From Camillea tinctor (lineage: Eukaryota > Ascomycota > Sordariomycetes > Xylariales > Xylariaceae), in contig MU394057.1 of the NCBI GenBank assembly GCA_022578605.1, forward strand, positions 186,001 through 250,000: a DNA stretch of 64,000 nucleotides, written 5' to 3'. The notes beneath the pieces were generated by a model. That model was not told where the DNA came from, searched no databases, and saw nothing but the letters and a program-made list of their open reading frames with translations. The position numbers were made by a program, and so were the translations under genes. This document shows positions 1 to 12,929 of the stretch, piece after piece (position 1 is the stretch's first letter; every line of letters starts with the position of its first letter).

Positions 1-1250
1 TGGAGCCCTGTTATAGTTGAAGGAGTTTTTTATTACATGCTCTGTAATTGATATATATGGGGTACCTACCGTTTATATGCCCCCTTATCCCACCCCGAAG
101 CCCGAAACCATCATCATTCATGAATAAAGCGTTAACAGTGAGATTCCTTCCCCCATCCCCCGGGTTGTTTTAATGACCTGTAGTTCATATATAGCTTCAA
201 CTTGAAGCCGAAGATGAGGCAGAGGAACCGGACGGCGGTATTATCGCGAGCGAGCAGGCAAAGTGCAGGTTCGGCACCGTCGGCTTCCGGGGTTTACATG
301 ACATATTTAGTGGAGATCGCCCGAGTCGCTAGCCGAACGGTCCGAGTCTAGTTGTAGCAAAAGTTAAAGGTTCCGGTGGCCATAGCTCCTTGCAGGCGAC
401 CCACTTGTGGATCTTGTAAGTCGAAGTCACTAGTTACCTAACGGAACCTCTTGTGTATAGTTCATCCTCTTTTTGATATTTACACAAGTTCGCACTGCTT
501 TGGGAATCGCAAGTGTATAGGTTTGGAGAGGAAGAATCGCATCCCGGTTATAGTGTCTCCAGGGCCGGCATAGGTGACTAGATGAGGCCGGGTCTAGTTT
601 CTTTTGATGTTATTAGTAACCTAGAGCTTAACCGCCATTGACGACATGCAGGAGGGTCTGGGTGGATTCTATAGTAACCTATATCATAATAAGTTATAGC
701 CAATATGATTCTCTTGTATATCTCGGGGATGCCAAGGTAGGGCTATCCAAAATACTACCTGCAAGACTTCATTCATCCAAACAGGTACATAACACACCTA
801 CTTGTACTTATTGGTCGGTAACACAAAACATACGTACAGCAATGTAATTCTTATCAATTTGGACTGGCTGTGTTGAAGATGTCTTCTATTATAGAACCAC
901 TTATGTAGTTATTTAAATGGCCAAATGCACTACCGGCTTTTGTATCGTAACTTGTAGTTTATGGCGCCATTAGTGATAGATATATATATTAACACATCTA
1001 GTTCCTACAAGAAAAAAGTGTCTAGCTTTATTAACTGAGTACCTACTGAGAGTAGCGGGAAAAGCCTAACTTCTCTCTGGTGTGTGTGAGAAGTGGAACG
1101 TTTTGCATAACCACTTCACCCTCCGTGATTAAGACTAGGTGGTGAACTATAGTCTAACAGTAACTATATTGAATAGTTATAGTCCCTTGCAGTCAGGGAT
1201 ACATATTCTACCAGCAGTATAATGGAATACATGCATACATACATATATAC

Positions 1251-1251
1251 T

Positions 1252-1302
<51 letters not shown>
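1251..1302. repeat. (AT)n(GT)n compound microsatellite
   Basis: A run of alternating AT (about 1251-1270) passes directly into sixteen GT units (1271-1302). This is alternating purine-pyrimidine DNA throughout, in a gene-free region. Confidence 0.95.
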
Positions 1303-1305
<3 letters not shown>

Positions 1306-2454
1306 AGATCGCATTTTTATGAAGGGCAAGATAACCTTAGTTTTGACTTTGTCTGGAAGCTACATATAGGAACGTGATAAGAAAGCCTAAAGAGCGAGAC
1401 GAGGGGATATAAGACGTACTCGGAGAAATAATGTGTTAAGAGCATAAGAGAGGTCCTAGTCGACTGAGTATTGGTGCTGATTAATGGAATGTGACCTCTT
1501 GACTGGAAATATGGAACTGTTAACGCCACCTATTATGTCAAGAACCTAGAAGTACGTTCCTCTACCCTACTCTATTGTGTTCGTGTGATTTGATACCTTA
1601 TCTAATATTCACATATGAACATGATACTTAGCTGTACTTCTACGCCGCACATGACCCCATCTTCGAAGCCCAAGAGCCTGCTTAGTAAACCTCACTTGCG
1701 GCGGTGGTATCTGTGATGCCGTTGAAATTCTGCCTTGCCATGTAAACAGGTGGGCATGTAGATGATATGAGCTCGTGCACTCCATAATCATAAGTTGGGC
1801 AGGTATGTATGTGTTGGGCCATTCTCTGTACCGCTGCCTTAAATGTCTGAAGAGGGAGCAGACAACTTCAGGTGGTGAACTTTATATGGATGATTTATGG
1901 TTACAATCTTATCTTCACCGAGATCGCGCAAGCGAAGGTAGTTTCCTGAATAGGTTTATGATAGTGTGTATGCTGGGGCAAGAAACCTGCTTCGACTGCA
2001 ACATACATAACCTACCATCCAGTGCTTTCTCTATAAGAGTGCACTGTATATCAGGTCTGACTATTACTACCATGTGCTAGTTCATTTTTAATCTAGGCTA
2101 TACATATATCACGTTTTTTTGAGATGCCTCCCGGTCTGTGTGCTCTCAGGGTTACAATGCATGCTCTTGTCACCTGCAATCCCCTTAGGGCTAAGCTGCT
2201 GGTGGTGGTTCCCCCCCATCCCCAATGGAAGGGTTCCGCCATTGGCTGGTTGATCTACACCGTTACAGATGTCGTACATGAAATAGTGCTTAAGGGATGG
2301 GGGTGAAAAGTAGGACCAGCTTCAATGCATCCCGGTTCTGTTCGCCCGAAGACGATGGGGGAGATGGGGGCCGGCGCGTGGTTTAGGCGCCCAATGTTTG
2401 AGAAATGCAACTTTAAGAGGGCTTGAGTGCCACACTCTTATGTTGTATGTATTA

Positions 2455-2475
2455 TGCTGCTGCTGCTGCTGCTGC
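2455..2475. repeat. (TGC)7 trinucleotide repeat
   Basis: Seven perfect TGC units. It lies outside any supported gene; the short open frame across it codes only a cysteine run and is not taken as real. Confidence 0.9.
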
Positions 2476-3347
2476 TACGGGTGCGGAACTACATACCTTG
2501 TAATAGATAGACAGCATAATGGGCAGGTCATACATCTACGTATGTGGCACAGGCTTCAAGTTGTTAAAGGTCCAAGCTAACCTAACTAACCTCATGCCAA
2601 GTCCGAGTGTATACATAGACAATAAATATCAACCACATGCTCCTAAGACACTACTATAAACCCTCATGCAAAGTCCATCCATTTGGAAGGTAAGTAGGCT
2701 GCAAAACTGCACCTAGGGTCTAATCTCGACTACACAAGATAGGCAGTGTAACGTCTAGCACGCCATTTAAGGGGAGAGGAATGAGAAAGAGAAATCAATA
2801 AAACTACAATAAAAATCTCGTTTGCGCAACAACATACAACATGCGCAGTACAACGCTGGGGCCCCCTACGATTGGGCATCTCATACCGGAAATACGGTTC
2901 GGCCCTCTTTGTTTCGCCCGTAGGAAGGAGGGTTTGCCCTGCTATTGTACTGTTGCTTGTAATTATTATTATTTTTTCCTCTCTCATCAGTCATACCGAG
3001 ATGCTTGATGCTTGCCGCCCCATCGAGGCTATAACTTTCAGTGGTGGCTGATCCTCCTCTCCAATACTCACGTGGTACTTACATGATGCCCGTGGGTGGG
3101 TTTTGGTGGCAATAAGAAGCTTAGTCTTTCCGGAGGCGACAAGGGAAGAAGGAGGGGGAAGAGGGGGGGTTATGTCAAGGGATCGAGAGACAAGACGACG
3201 TCATATAGGATATTTGCATGAAGTGGAATTAAAAATATAGGTAAGAGAAGAAAAAAAGAAAAGAAATATGAATACGAATTTAGCTGATAATATTGGCGAC
3301 CTCAAAGAGGCGCGACCTTATGATCCGTTGAGTATAGAGGGATGCTC

Positions 3348-3468
3348 ATTGGCTAAAGAATACACAAAGTACATAGGTACCAATGTAATAGTCTCCCCTT
3401 TACGTTGGCTAACTCGTCCTCGACCAATCACGTAGAGCCCAGGGGTATATACAAGCGCAAGCACCAAT
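3348..3468. promoter_or_regulatory. CCAAT-box cluster with TATA-like element, no gene assigned
   Basis: Four CCAAT pentamers fall within 121 bases: one inverted (ATTGG at 3348-3352) and three direct (3380-3384, 3424-3428, 3464-3468). A TATATA element sits at 3446-3451 between the last two. CCAAT boxes bind the fungal HAP/CBC complex and together with TATA are typical of promoters. No supported coding region follows within 3 kb on the plus strand, so any product would be non-coding or a very short or multi-exon gene that I cannot see. The sequence pattern is direct; the role is inferred. Confidence 0.35.
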
Positions 3469-6400
3469 CACAGGTTGGATAACGCACGAGGGAGAGAGAG
3501 TTGTATCATTATCATCATCCATCATCATCAGACATTACATACATTGACATTGACAGGATCGAGACGCAGCAAAAGTGTCCTGCCTTTCAAACGGCGCACG
3601 CGCAAACACACAGACCTGGTACCGCTTGTATAAAAATATTGGGTGAGCGACGGAAAAAGAGAAAGCGAAGAAAATAGAAAAAAAAAGATGATGAGAAAGC
3701 GGATTCCGAAATTGACGTTGTTTCCGATTCTCTTATCATCAGATCATTAGTTGGAGGAAGACTTAGTGTAAAGAGAGAGGCAGAGAGTTGAGCAACAAGG
3801 AAAAAAAAAAACCAGGTACCTAGTTCGGTAACTAATATGAAGTAGGTAGGTATTTTCTCTTCCCCCCATACCCCCTGGTTCTCTCTATTCTCGGGGGAGG
3901 GATAGCCGGCAGGAAATAGACAATTCTCATTGGTTGGTTTTGTCCCAGCTCACCGAAAAAAAAAAGAATAGCATGCGCATGGCTCAGCCCTCTTTTCTTT
4001 TCTTTTCTTTTTAATCTTCTCTTACGTTCGCGCGCCCAACCAAAACCAACCTATGGGGGAGATTCCAGAGGAACCGTTTTCCCTCCCCGTGACACTAACA
4101 CCAAGACTAACACCGAATCCATAAAATTATATATAACTAGTGTATGTATCTAGGTAGATATATATCAAATAGAGTATGTAAAGAAGATCTTTGTGACTAT
4201 ACGAAAAGGGCGAGCAGGGGAATAAAGAAAGAAAGACAATATTGAAGATAATGAACAGGTCCCGGGAAAAAAAAAGAAGAAAATGAACCGGGGGGACGAG
4301 CAGATGAGGTAGTAGTTTAAACAGAGCAGCAAAAGAGATATTTTTACATTTTGCACGGACATTTGGAACCCTGCAACGCGGTTGCTCACTGGCAACTGGG
4401 TATGTCTAGGTAGGTATGTACATACACTACACATTATTTGATCATCGCAGACCTTTCCCGAAGGTCAGCTAGAGAAGGTTTTATGATGCATCAACCCGAC
4501 CCCTTTTTTTATGTCTCCGTAAACCAAGGGAAAGGGAACTGAAAGACTAAGAGAGAAAAAAAAAAGTACTCTTCCCCCCCTTCTTTTCCCGCTTACCAAA
4601 ATTCCAATGATTGTCAGAGCCAAACCCTTGGGATTGGTGAAGGTTGTGTAAGTCTGGTTAGTGGAGGTATACACTAAGTAGGTATGGGGCTATAAGTTCC
4701 CAGACGTTTCGTTACTGATCCCTTACGAAGAAAAAGCTAGGGTATTCATGTATATGTATGGATGTATGTAGGAGCAAGGTACCTTCACTTACATACACTG
4801 ATAAAAAAACTCCACATCGAATATCTACTTACCTACTACCTACGTGTGTACATACCATACATCCCTACCCTTATGTACTTAGAGAGAAAAAAAATAGGTC
4901 CTTCGCCGGCTTGTTAGAGCGAGGTGGACCCATGATCTCTAGTCTACATTGCATACTTAGCTAACCTAGTCGTAGCGCCCGGGTATGTAGGTACATACAT
5001 ATGTATAGCAAAAAACCCCGTAGACAATGACCCTGTTCGTATCCTCGTCTGAGGGCTCCGCATGTATGTAGTAAGGTAAAGGTTATGTACGCATGGTGGC
5101 GGTGCCATGTGCCGTCGGTATAGCATAGCACTCCATTACCTAGCCCTGGGTGATCAAGCCTGGGGTTTAGCGTCTTTCTCTTCCTCTGTCTCTTTCCAGG
5201 TGCCAGGTAACCCTCTCTCTAAGCTCTAGCTAGCTACCCAATCTAGTCAGCTGGTTAGGTAAGTATGGGGGGAGGACCTAACCTATGTAAGATAATATAT
5301 GTGTGGGTGTGTGTTTGCGTATGTATGTTTGGATGTATGTATGGATGTATGTAATATACCTAGTTAGTCGGGTAGGGTATAAGCAAGAATGTCAAGAGAG
5401 TGGGGGATTTGCTCTTCTTTCTCGAAGTAGACAAATCCACTTATTCATTTTAGTTATTTTTATTACTCTTTTGTCCCCCCTTCTCTCTCTCACTGGGGAG
5501 CAGCAGCATACGTTCTCTGCTGATGGCCTAATTTCCACCAGTAGCTTTAAGTCCATAAGAGGATCTTACCTGACCTGCTCAGGCATACACCAAACTTATG
5601 GGCCTATGTAATAATAATAATAATAACAATAATAAGCACAAACTTGCGTTCTAAATCGCTCAACTTGCCTTTGCCGTCTGTGCGTGAACGGAATGTTGTA
5701 TGTAGTGTAAAAAAAAGAAAACTATTACTTGGTCGTTCGTAATAATAAAAATGACAGTACCTTTTTTTTTTTTTCCCTTTCTGGTCACGGGAACTCAAGT
5801 GCTAATCTGGTTTGTTATGCGTGTTTGTTAAACATGATTCTCTCACTCTACCTAGGCATCCCTCTATGTTCTTCTCACAGGCGATGAAACAAAACGAGGC
5901 CAAGTCTGCGTTATCGTGAATTTGTATCCCGCATGCCAAATTTGTTGGGGCGAAACTGGGACTGCAATAAGCTGAAATAAGCCGCGGAAACGGGACAGCC
6001 TCTGTAGAGCCCAGCAGCACTACAGCTAGGCGGTTGAGTTTGAGGCGCTCTCTACAGTAATGAGAACAATCAGTAGGTGGTGAATGAAATTGGTGTGGAC
6101 ACAGATGGGTATCAGAAATATGTCCGAGAGATGGAGCAAGACGAGCTGCCGCTCTGTAATTGGTGTAAATACTGTGCTGCAGTTTGATGAACAGGTTTGT
6201 TGCTGTACCGCTTGGATTCTAGATGCCTCTCGTATGTTGTTGATGTTGCCTATCTTTTCTCTAGAGAACCTAATAGTCTGACATTTCTGGATATTCCCAC
6301 CGAGTGAAGAGACTCTGGACACCCAGTTCCAGAGTCAACGAATTTCAAAACAATAAATCTCAAAGAGCCACCAGAAGCCAAGGTTTTCGCGGAGTACGTC

Positions 6401-7032
6401 GCCACGCCATCACTGGACTAGACAAATAGGCATTCGCAATAGTGTTTTCGATCACTGCGTACCTCGTACAGACATTTATATCATAACCGCCAGACCGCCT
6501 TCCCTATACCCAAGAAAAACAACCCATGCGACGCCTTAAATTAATATACAAAAGAAGATTTTGCAACGCCGAACGCGCATTGTCGTGGCAGATGGTTGAG
6601 AAACAGAATAGGTCTGTAAATGCTGCAATAGAAGGGGGATCTTTTCGATTTCCCTATGGTTCGCATGGTGGACGCCGCTGAATGAAGAATTGAAGTCGTA
6701 CTATGCCAGAAAAACAAAATATTGCTAGAAAATAAATATCAGATACCGGGGATAAAAAAACAAACGATCGCGAGGGGATCGTGAAATGCTGTAGAAAGCC
6801 ACCGGCCTAAAGGAGCCAACGGGTATAGCAACAACGCCAACTAGCAATTCCTTTCCTTCCCAAAAAGGACATATCTTGAAAAGAAGCATGGCGAACAAAA
6901 TTGTGTGAATGTCGAGATATAATGTCGTATAAAAATCTGAGAAAAAACCCTGCGTGGCCTAAGAGAAAAAAAAACGGCTACAGGTTGTGATCGATTTCAT
7001 GTTGCAACTCGTAAGCCACAATACAGCCCGTC

Positions 7033-8136
7033 TCAACCTCGGTTTACCACTGGGGATGCGGGAGGGTTTTCCCTGGGAATTTGGTCCGGCATACTCCTCG
7101 ACCTATCCCTGTCAGGAAATATAGGATCTGGGCCTCTATAATGATCGTATGCTTGTAAGGACCTGGGCGTGGGCTGAATAGGAATTGGAGGCTGCGTCCG
7201 GGGCTGGAGATGCGGGTGCGTTTGTGGTGGTTCTTGGTGCAAATACGGCGGGAGTGGTGGTGAGCGTGAATCCAAAGGGACGGACCCCCGGTCACGGGGG
7301 GATAGATTGGTTCTTTCCACCTGTTCTAGAGGCTCCGGAAGAGCGCGCGGCGTGCCTGTGGTGGATGCTGGTGAAGCCAGGGGAAACAAGCTTCCCGGCT
7401 GCCTGGGACTGCCCATCTGGATAGGTCTCGGTCGCTTTCTCGGATTCTGATCGACTGCAATTTCGTATCCGGGGGAAGATGCGAAGTCGCGCTGGGGCTG
7501 AAGTGGAAGTGGTGCTAACGGCGCAGGCGTGATGGGAGCATATTCGGTTGGTCGCGAGTAGGAGGCGGCGCGGGCCTGAGCTTGAGCTTCCTTATCCGCC
7601 TTGGAAGGACGCCCACGCTTCTTGCCTGTCGTGGTCATAGTGGTCGTCGCCGCAGGACTGTTTCCGATAGACGGCGCAGGCGAATAGCCATTTGGAGGGG
7701 GAGGCCGCGGCTGTATAACACGCGCCGGAGCTAGAGGAGGTTCGAGGGGTGCCATAATAGCTTGTCTCTTTGCAGAGCTCTCGACCAGATCGCCTAGGGA
7801 CTTGCGCTTGTTTAAGTTGGGCGGGGGGAATTTAGCTTGGAACATGTTGTCGACAGCCCCAAGGCACTGATTCATATTACGGCCTACTATGATTAGGGAA
7901 AAGGACACTGCGGGAGGTGTTTTAGCAGTACGCACCACCGGGAAGCTGCATTAACATCCAGTTGGGCTCGACGTTGTGAGCCTTGATAAAGTTGACCAGC
8001 GTATGTATGTCTATGGTGCTGACCTTGATCATCTCGGCCAGGACGAAGCGCTGCAGGAGGAAACGGTCAGTTGGGCAACGGTACAGGGTCTGTGTGAAGA
8101 TATTACCTTCTCATCATCCGAAAACGTAGTATCCAT
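7033..8136 (-). CDS. AT-hook nuclear protein, 331 aa, conserved N-terminal segment of unknown fold
   Basis: Three exons: 8136-8107 (10 codons), 8050-7936 and 7883-7033; introns 8051-8106 and 7884-7935 are GT-AG. The joined frame is continuous and gives 331 residues. The first exon is acidic (MDTTFSDDEK). Residues 11-65 form a compact, ordered-looking segment ending in the run MLMQLPGGRNMNQC. A basic stretch follows at about 74-90, then an AT-hook with core GRP (GKKRGRPSKADK, residues 135-146), which binds the minor groove of AT-rich DNA. The remaining 185 residues are Pro/Ser/Arg-rich and probably disordered. I know this layout only as a fungal 'AT DNA binding protein' of unknown function; a role in chromatin or transcription is inference. 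The ATG was chosen because splicing from it restores the conserved segment in frame. The leader on this strand is pyrimidine-rich (complement of 8320-8380). Confidence 0.8.
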
Positions 8137-8394
8137 GGTGAACGGCTTGGGTGGGAGGAGGGGGGGAGAGAGAACTGGGTCTATGGAGGGGCAGGAGAGG
8201 CGAGCGGGACGACAAAAAGATTTCGCCAACAAAATCGCAAGTAACTCATTTGAAGCGAATGCCAGGGGGGGAGAAAGATGTAGGTAAAGAACACTGAAGG
8301 CACCTATTCGTAAGGTGGATAAAAAAGAAAAAAAAAAGAAAAAAGACGAAAAGGGAAGAAGAAGAAGAAGAAAATAAAGATTGCTATGTAAATG

Positions 8395-8660
8395 TATGTA
8401 AGTAGGTAGGTAAGGTAGTAGTTGTAAGGGTAGGTATTGCGCGGACCGCAAAGATGCTGGTCTGCCCGGAGGTCCAGGCCTCCCGTATTGGTAGGTAGTG
8501 GCAATAGCAGTGGCAGTGACAAGACAAGGGAGGTCAGGTAGACAGGTAAGTTATTAGATGGATAGATGGTTTAGTAGGTAAGGTAAGGTAAGGTAAAATG
8601 TTCTGGTTCAGATAGACCAGGTAAGTAGTAAGTAAGTAAGTAAGTGAGTAAGTAAGGCAA
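8395..8660. repeat. TAGGTA / GGTAA / GTAA-rich simple repeat block
   Basis: The block is built from overlapping GTAGGTA, AGGTA and GTAA units, including four AGGTA copies near 8579-8597 and six GTAA copies near 8626-8660. It lies upstream of the minus-strand AT-hook gene. Confidence 0.85.
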
Positions 8661-9617
8661 GGTAGTAAAGGTAAGGTAGATAGAAGAAGCTAGGCAAGAA
8701 AAAGAGAGCGACCTATCCCGGGATCCAGAGAAGAACAAGAACAAGAACCAGGGAGGGCGTGGCAGACTCGCGAGAGGACAGAAAGACGCGCGCAAAATTG
8801 AACAAGCCAAGCGCGCGTCTCTTTGCGAAAAGAGCCGGGGAAGGGAAAGCGAATGTGTGTCTCAGCTCTGGGTTGAGGTGTAGTTGTACAAGAAACGAAA
8901 GGAGTAAGGAGTGAACCGTGGTCGTGGTCGTTGAGAGAGAGTGTTGCGCGGGCGATCCCAGTGTAGGGTAGGGTAGCGTTGCGTTGCGTTGCGTCTTGGT
9001 ACCGGACAAGGGTGTGTGTAGAGATTCTTTTCTTTCTTTTCTTTCTTTTTTTTTCTTGACCTTTTTTCTTTTTTTTCTTTTTTAAGTGATGTTGCTTTGA
9101 CCAGGGCGACCCGGAGACATATATTGGAGGAGGGAGGGTCTGTTCTGAGTACCCAAAGGTAGATTGCCTAGGGTAGGTCTGGTAAGTAGTAAATAAGTTA
9201 TGTATTGTGTATTGAGTGAGAGAGAGAAAGGAAGGAAAAAAGAAAGAGTTTAAAAAATAATTGTTAAGGTTGACTTTGATAGGTTAGGTTAGGTAAGGTG
9301 TAAATTGGTCTGCCCCCCGATTTCATAAAAATAATAAAATAAAATAAAAAAGTCTCCTCTCTTTTTCTTTTCTTGTCTCTTTTGCTCTTTCTTTCTTTTT
9401 TCTTTCCCTTTTTTAATCACCCTTGTACGCTCAATACCCAATTCTTCTCCCTCACACAAACGAGTGGGTATCAATATACCAAAAGTAATGTTATACCTTA
9501 AGGTAGAGAGTTGGTATGTCCAATGTAGCAAGCAAGCAGCAACAATACAATAGAAGCAACATAGCAGACTAAAGTAAAGGCCACCCAGCAAAGCTAATAG
9601 TGAACTTGAGATAGTTC

Positions 9618-9753
9618 AACCTTTTCCCCTCTCACTCTCCCTTTCCCTCTCTTTTTTTCTCCTTCCGTTTCCCTCCCCCCCCTTTTTTTCTGTAATTGTT
9701 TTTTTCTTCTTTTCTCTGTCTCTCTTTCTTTTCCCGCTTTCAATTTCTCTTTC
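9618..9753. repeat. Pyrimidine tract (CT-rich, plus strand)
   Basis: About 135 bases are almost wholly C and T on the plus strand, broken by one short TGTAATTG. Polypyrimidine-polypurine tracts of this size are common in fungal promoters and leaders. No gene start could be tied to it. Confidence 0.7.
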
Positions 9754-10375
9754 GTAAAGTAACCCGTATAACATAACCACCAAGTTCGTTGATGGACATC
9801 AATGATACCCGCAACAGTAATAAACAACAACCACGATGACAATAATAAATAAAAAAACAGAAGCAAGCAACTTGACTTGCCAATTGTTGCTCCCCGTGCT
9901 GCAACTGCGCTACCTAACGAAAGAATGCGACTTGTATAGTCCGGTACTCGTCTAGGTAGTATTCAAGACAAGGTTGGAGGGGAGGTGTGTGAGGAGAGGG
10001 AGGGGGGGGGTTAAAGAGATAGGTAGAGAGAAAAAATAATAATTAAAACAACAGAAAGAGAGAGAGATAATCTGTCGAACCACAAACAAGCACAAGCAAC
10101 AGCAACCGCAGCTTGTCCCAGATCTGCACTCGGAAAGGCTTCTCTCTCTCTCTTTACCTTCACCTTAGCTCATGCAAGACCACAAGAGCCTAAACGTGCG
10201 AGGCGCGAAAGCTGCCGCACCTAACCAGCAGGTCATCTGAGGAATATCTTCCATAAGGGAATCGCATGCATATTCGATGCAACCCTCAGATTCCGGCTCA
10301 GCAATTGAGTGGACTGACGATATGCAGCCTCTTCCTCTTGCAGATGCGTAAAGGACCTGGGTTGTCGCTAACAAG

Positions 10376-10940
10376 CCAATCCCGCTGACCACTTAGACAA
10401 ATCGGGTCGCCTGACTTTGGGGCCTTTTCTTTTCCTGTAAGAGGGACGGTCCCCATACCATCCACACCACCATAAACCATAGACCATAATCAGCCAACGC
10501 CTTGCGCTCGGCTGGTAGTGGTGGTGGTGTTGGTGGTTTTATTATGGGCGATTCCTCATCTGTTTTTTTTTCTCCCACACCGCCAAAGCCCACGACGGTG
10601 AGCGACACAAGGCGACTAGAGATGAGAACAAAATAAGCATTGGACTGAAATCTTATTAGCCCCCGCGTAACCAAGGCTTCATTTGGGAGGAGAGTCAAAG
10701 TCTCATTGGCCGTTTCCCCAGTGCTTTGCTGGCCCTGCAGCCTTCCAAGTGTTGTAAGCCCGGTAGCGGCCCCAAAGAAGGCCGCTTGACTGGCCGAGAA
10801 TTACTGAACGCTCGCCAATCAGACTACTGAGAAGCCATCCGGGAAGTCTTTAGACATGGGCGATAAGCACAGATCACGGGTTCGTCATGTGTCAAGATTC
10901 GAGCCGCAGCAGGTTGACCCGTACTGGACTATATAAAAAA
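10376..10940 (+). promoter_or_regulatory. Orphan promoter-like set: three CCAAT boxes and a TATA box
   Basis: CCAAT occurs at 10376-10380 and 10815-10819, and inverted (ATTGG) at 10705-10709. A strong TATA box (TATATAAAA) starts at 10930, about 110 bases after the nearest CCAAT. Downstream lie a purine-rich leader-like stretch, a possible donor (GTATCT near 11242) and a well-formed acceptor (TTTCATTTCAG ending near 11320). The only nearby ORFs are 23 codons (ATG at 11144) and 67 codons and do not look like known proteins. It may drive a non-coding or micropeptide transcript; this is inference. Confidence 0.4.
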
Positions 10941-11992
10941 GGCCACTGGCGCACAGCCGGGAGCTGAACGGGAAGAGAAAGAGAGGGAGAAAAGTTGCCA
11001 AAAGGTTGTCCATTTCGAGGTGCAGGTTGAGCGACTTTTTTTGTATTTGGCAACTCGACTACATCGGATTCTTCCCTTTATATATATATCGGTGCCAACT
11101 CACATACCGCCTTTTTGCTTCAACTCCAGGCTCTTCTATGCACAATGAGTTGGCAGCTTTTCATAGGGGGACCCACTCATGTACAACTCGTCATAGTCGA
11201 TACCCTTAAAAACTAAGAGAGTTGACGTGCCTGAGACTGGAGGTATCTGCTAATAATGTCATGTTCGTCACCTGCATGAACGACTGAGAGAACGACTCTT
11301 TTTTTTTCTTTCATTTCAGGTTTAACTAGAGCTATGTTGGCGAGAGATATAACCTAGGAAATCGATCTCAATCGACTAATCCAAGTTCAAAAGAGGAAAA
11401 AAGACAAAAACAAATAAGAAAACGACGACATGGGTCACAGGGAGGGGTGATTAGCTATTGTTGCTCCAAAGCTGCATTGCGCGGTGATTCAAGTTGACAA
11501 TGCTGGTAACTGGTTGACACTAGGAACTGGTATGGTATTAGTTCTGGTGATGTTGGTACTGGTACGGAAACTTGGTACTGGGACATCTACTGTGCCAACT
11601 GGAATAGGGTTAGCCATGCCTACATGTAGGTACGTATGTATGCATATACATATGTAAGTCTTCAACTAACCTACCTAGAGTAAAGTAGCTGATCGTAGCT
11701 AGGTAGACACATGTAGGTAGGTGGGATCACTTACGGATACCTAGGGAGATAGTTAAGTACTTAAAGCAAGGTACATCTATACATGTGCATCCGAGAAATC
11801 ACCCGGATATATTACGTAGGTATGTACTCCGTACATAAGTTGGTCTTGCGAATGCGCCAAGTTTTTTTTTCTCGAAGCCGACGTGTTATATCCAATCCAA
11901 TAATGGCAAAGAAAAGAAGAAGGGGGGGATAGATAGAAAGATTTTGTAGTAGAGATCTAGAGCCACGTCCCCTCCCTTGAAGGATATCGAAT

Positions 11993-12012
11993 GAACGAAC
12001 GAACGAACGAAC
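11993..12012. repeat. (GAAC)5 tetranucleotide repeat
   Basis: Five perfect GAAC units in intergenic DNA. Confidence 0.9.
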
Positions 12013-12929
12013 TGTGATTGGTTAGTGCTTCAAGCTCAAAGGCAATACCGAAGAACTGGGTAAGTAGAAAGGTAGATAAATACTGGTATTGTAATAGATA
12101 TCGACACTCCAGTCTTGATAATGTTGGCTACTTTCAAGTTAATAAAGACAAGCAGATTATAATTCATATGTGTATGCCTACCTAGTAGGTTAGCTTGGTT
12201 AGGTACATAGGGTTTGAAAGAAGGTGTAGATTTGAATTGCCTTTGAGGTTTACATCACTATCAGTATGTATGTAAGGTATATTGATAAATGTAGGTAATC
12301 TACCTCTTACAAGTGGTAAGCAGTTCAACCAAAGTCAGAAAAGGGAAAGGGTAACACGAACAAGTAGAAAACCAGCATCAAACCATCATCAAGAACCACC
12401 AGGACTGGTAGAAGGCTTTTTGGAAGGTGCCAATTCGAGTAGGTGGGTTGGGTTGGTGGAACAGAGCAACTACCCAAACAGCTAAAACCTATAAAACCCC
12501 ATAAAAACCTAGGGTAGCTTTGCTAGTTCAATTCCGCATAGTTGAATTATCAGGTATGTGCCAGACAACAGGGGGTTTCAATTGATCACGCTTACCACAT
12601 GGGCGGCTGGCAGCCAGCTTCATCTACACCTGAACTTCTTTTTTTTTTTTGCCTTTTTTTTTTTTACTGCGACAACCGCGACGGCAAGGTATTTTTTTTG
12701 TTCAACTTTGCTTCATGCAGCAAATCAACAAATGAACTCGTAACGAAGCGCTAACACAACTAGAGTAGAGACTGGTATTACTTGTACATGAAAACCCCCA
12801 AATAGTATATGTTGTCTATTTAATATTGCAATTGGTAACGCGATCCGATTGCCATGCCGCAAACATCGTATACCAGATAGCACCGTCCTCCTCCTCGGCA
12901 CTCCCTGCTCCATCCATCCATCCACCTCT

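Larger units (their letters stand above)
1..7032. other. Gene-free region, repeats and AT-leaning DNA
   Basis: No reading frame here looks like a protein: the open frames are under about 105 codons, of skewed composition and many lack an ATG. The stretch holds an (AT)n(GT)n microsatellite at 1251-1302, a (TGC)7 run at 2455-2475, several TAGGTA/TATGTA motif clusters (around 3842, 4137, 4750, 5300) and a CCAAT/TATA cluster at 3348-3468. The last 600 bases are the likely 3' UTR and downstream flank of the AT-hook gene on the minus strand. Confidence 0.7.

Noticed and set aside
6026..6322. A 98-codon minus-strand frame with an overlapping plus-strand frame
   Set aside because: Composition is random-like, there is no family motif, and frames of this length are expected by chance.
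11605..11613. TAGGGTTAG, a nine-base match to a telomere repeat, considered as a telomerase RNA template on the minus strand
   Set aside because: A nine-base match to any of six rotations is expected by chance in 64 kb of double-stranded DNA, and I see no pseudoknot or other telomerase RNA landmark.
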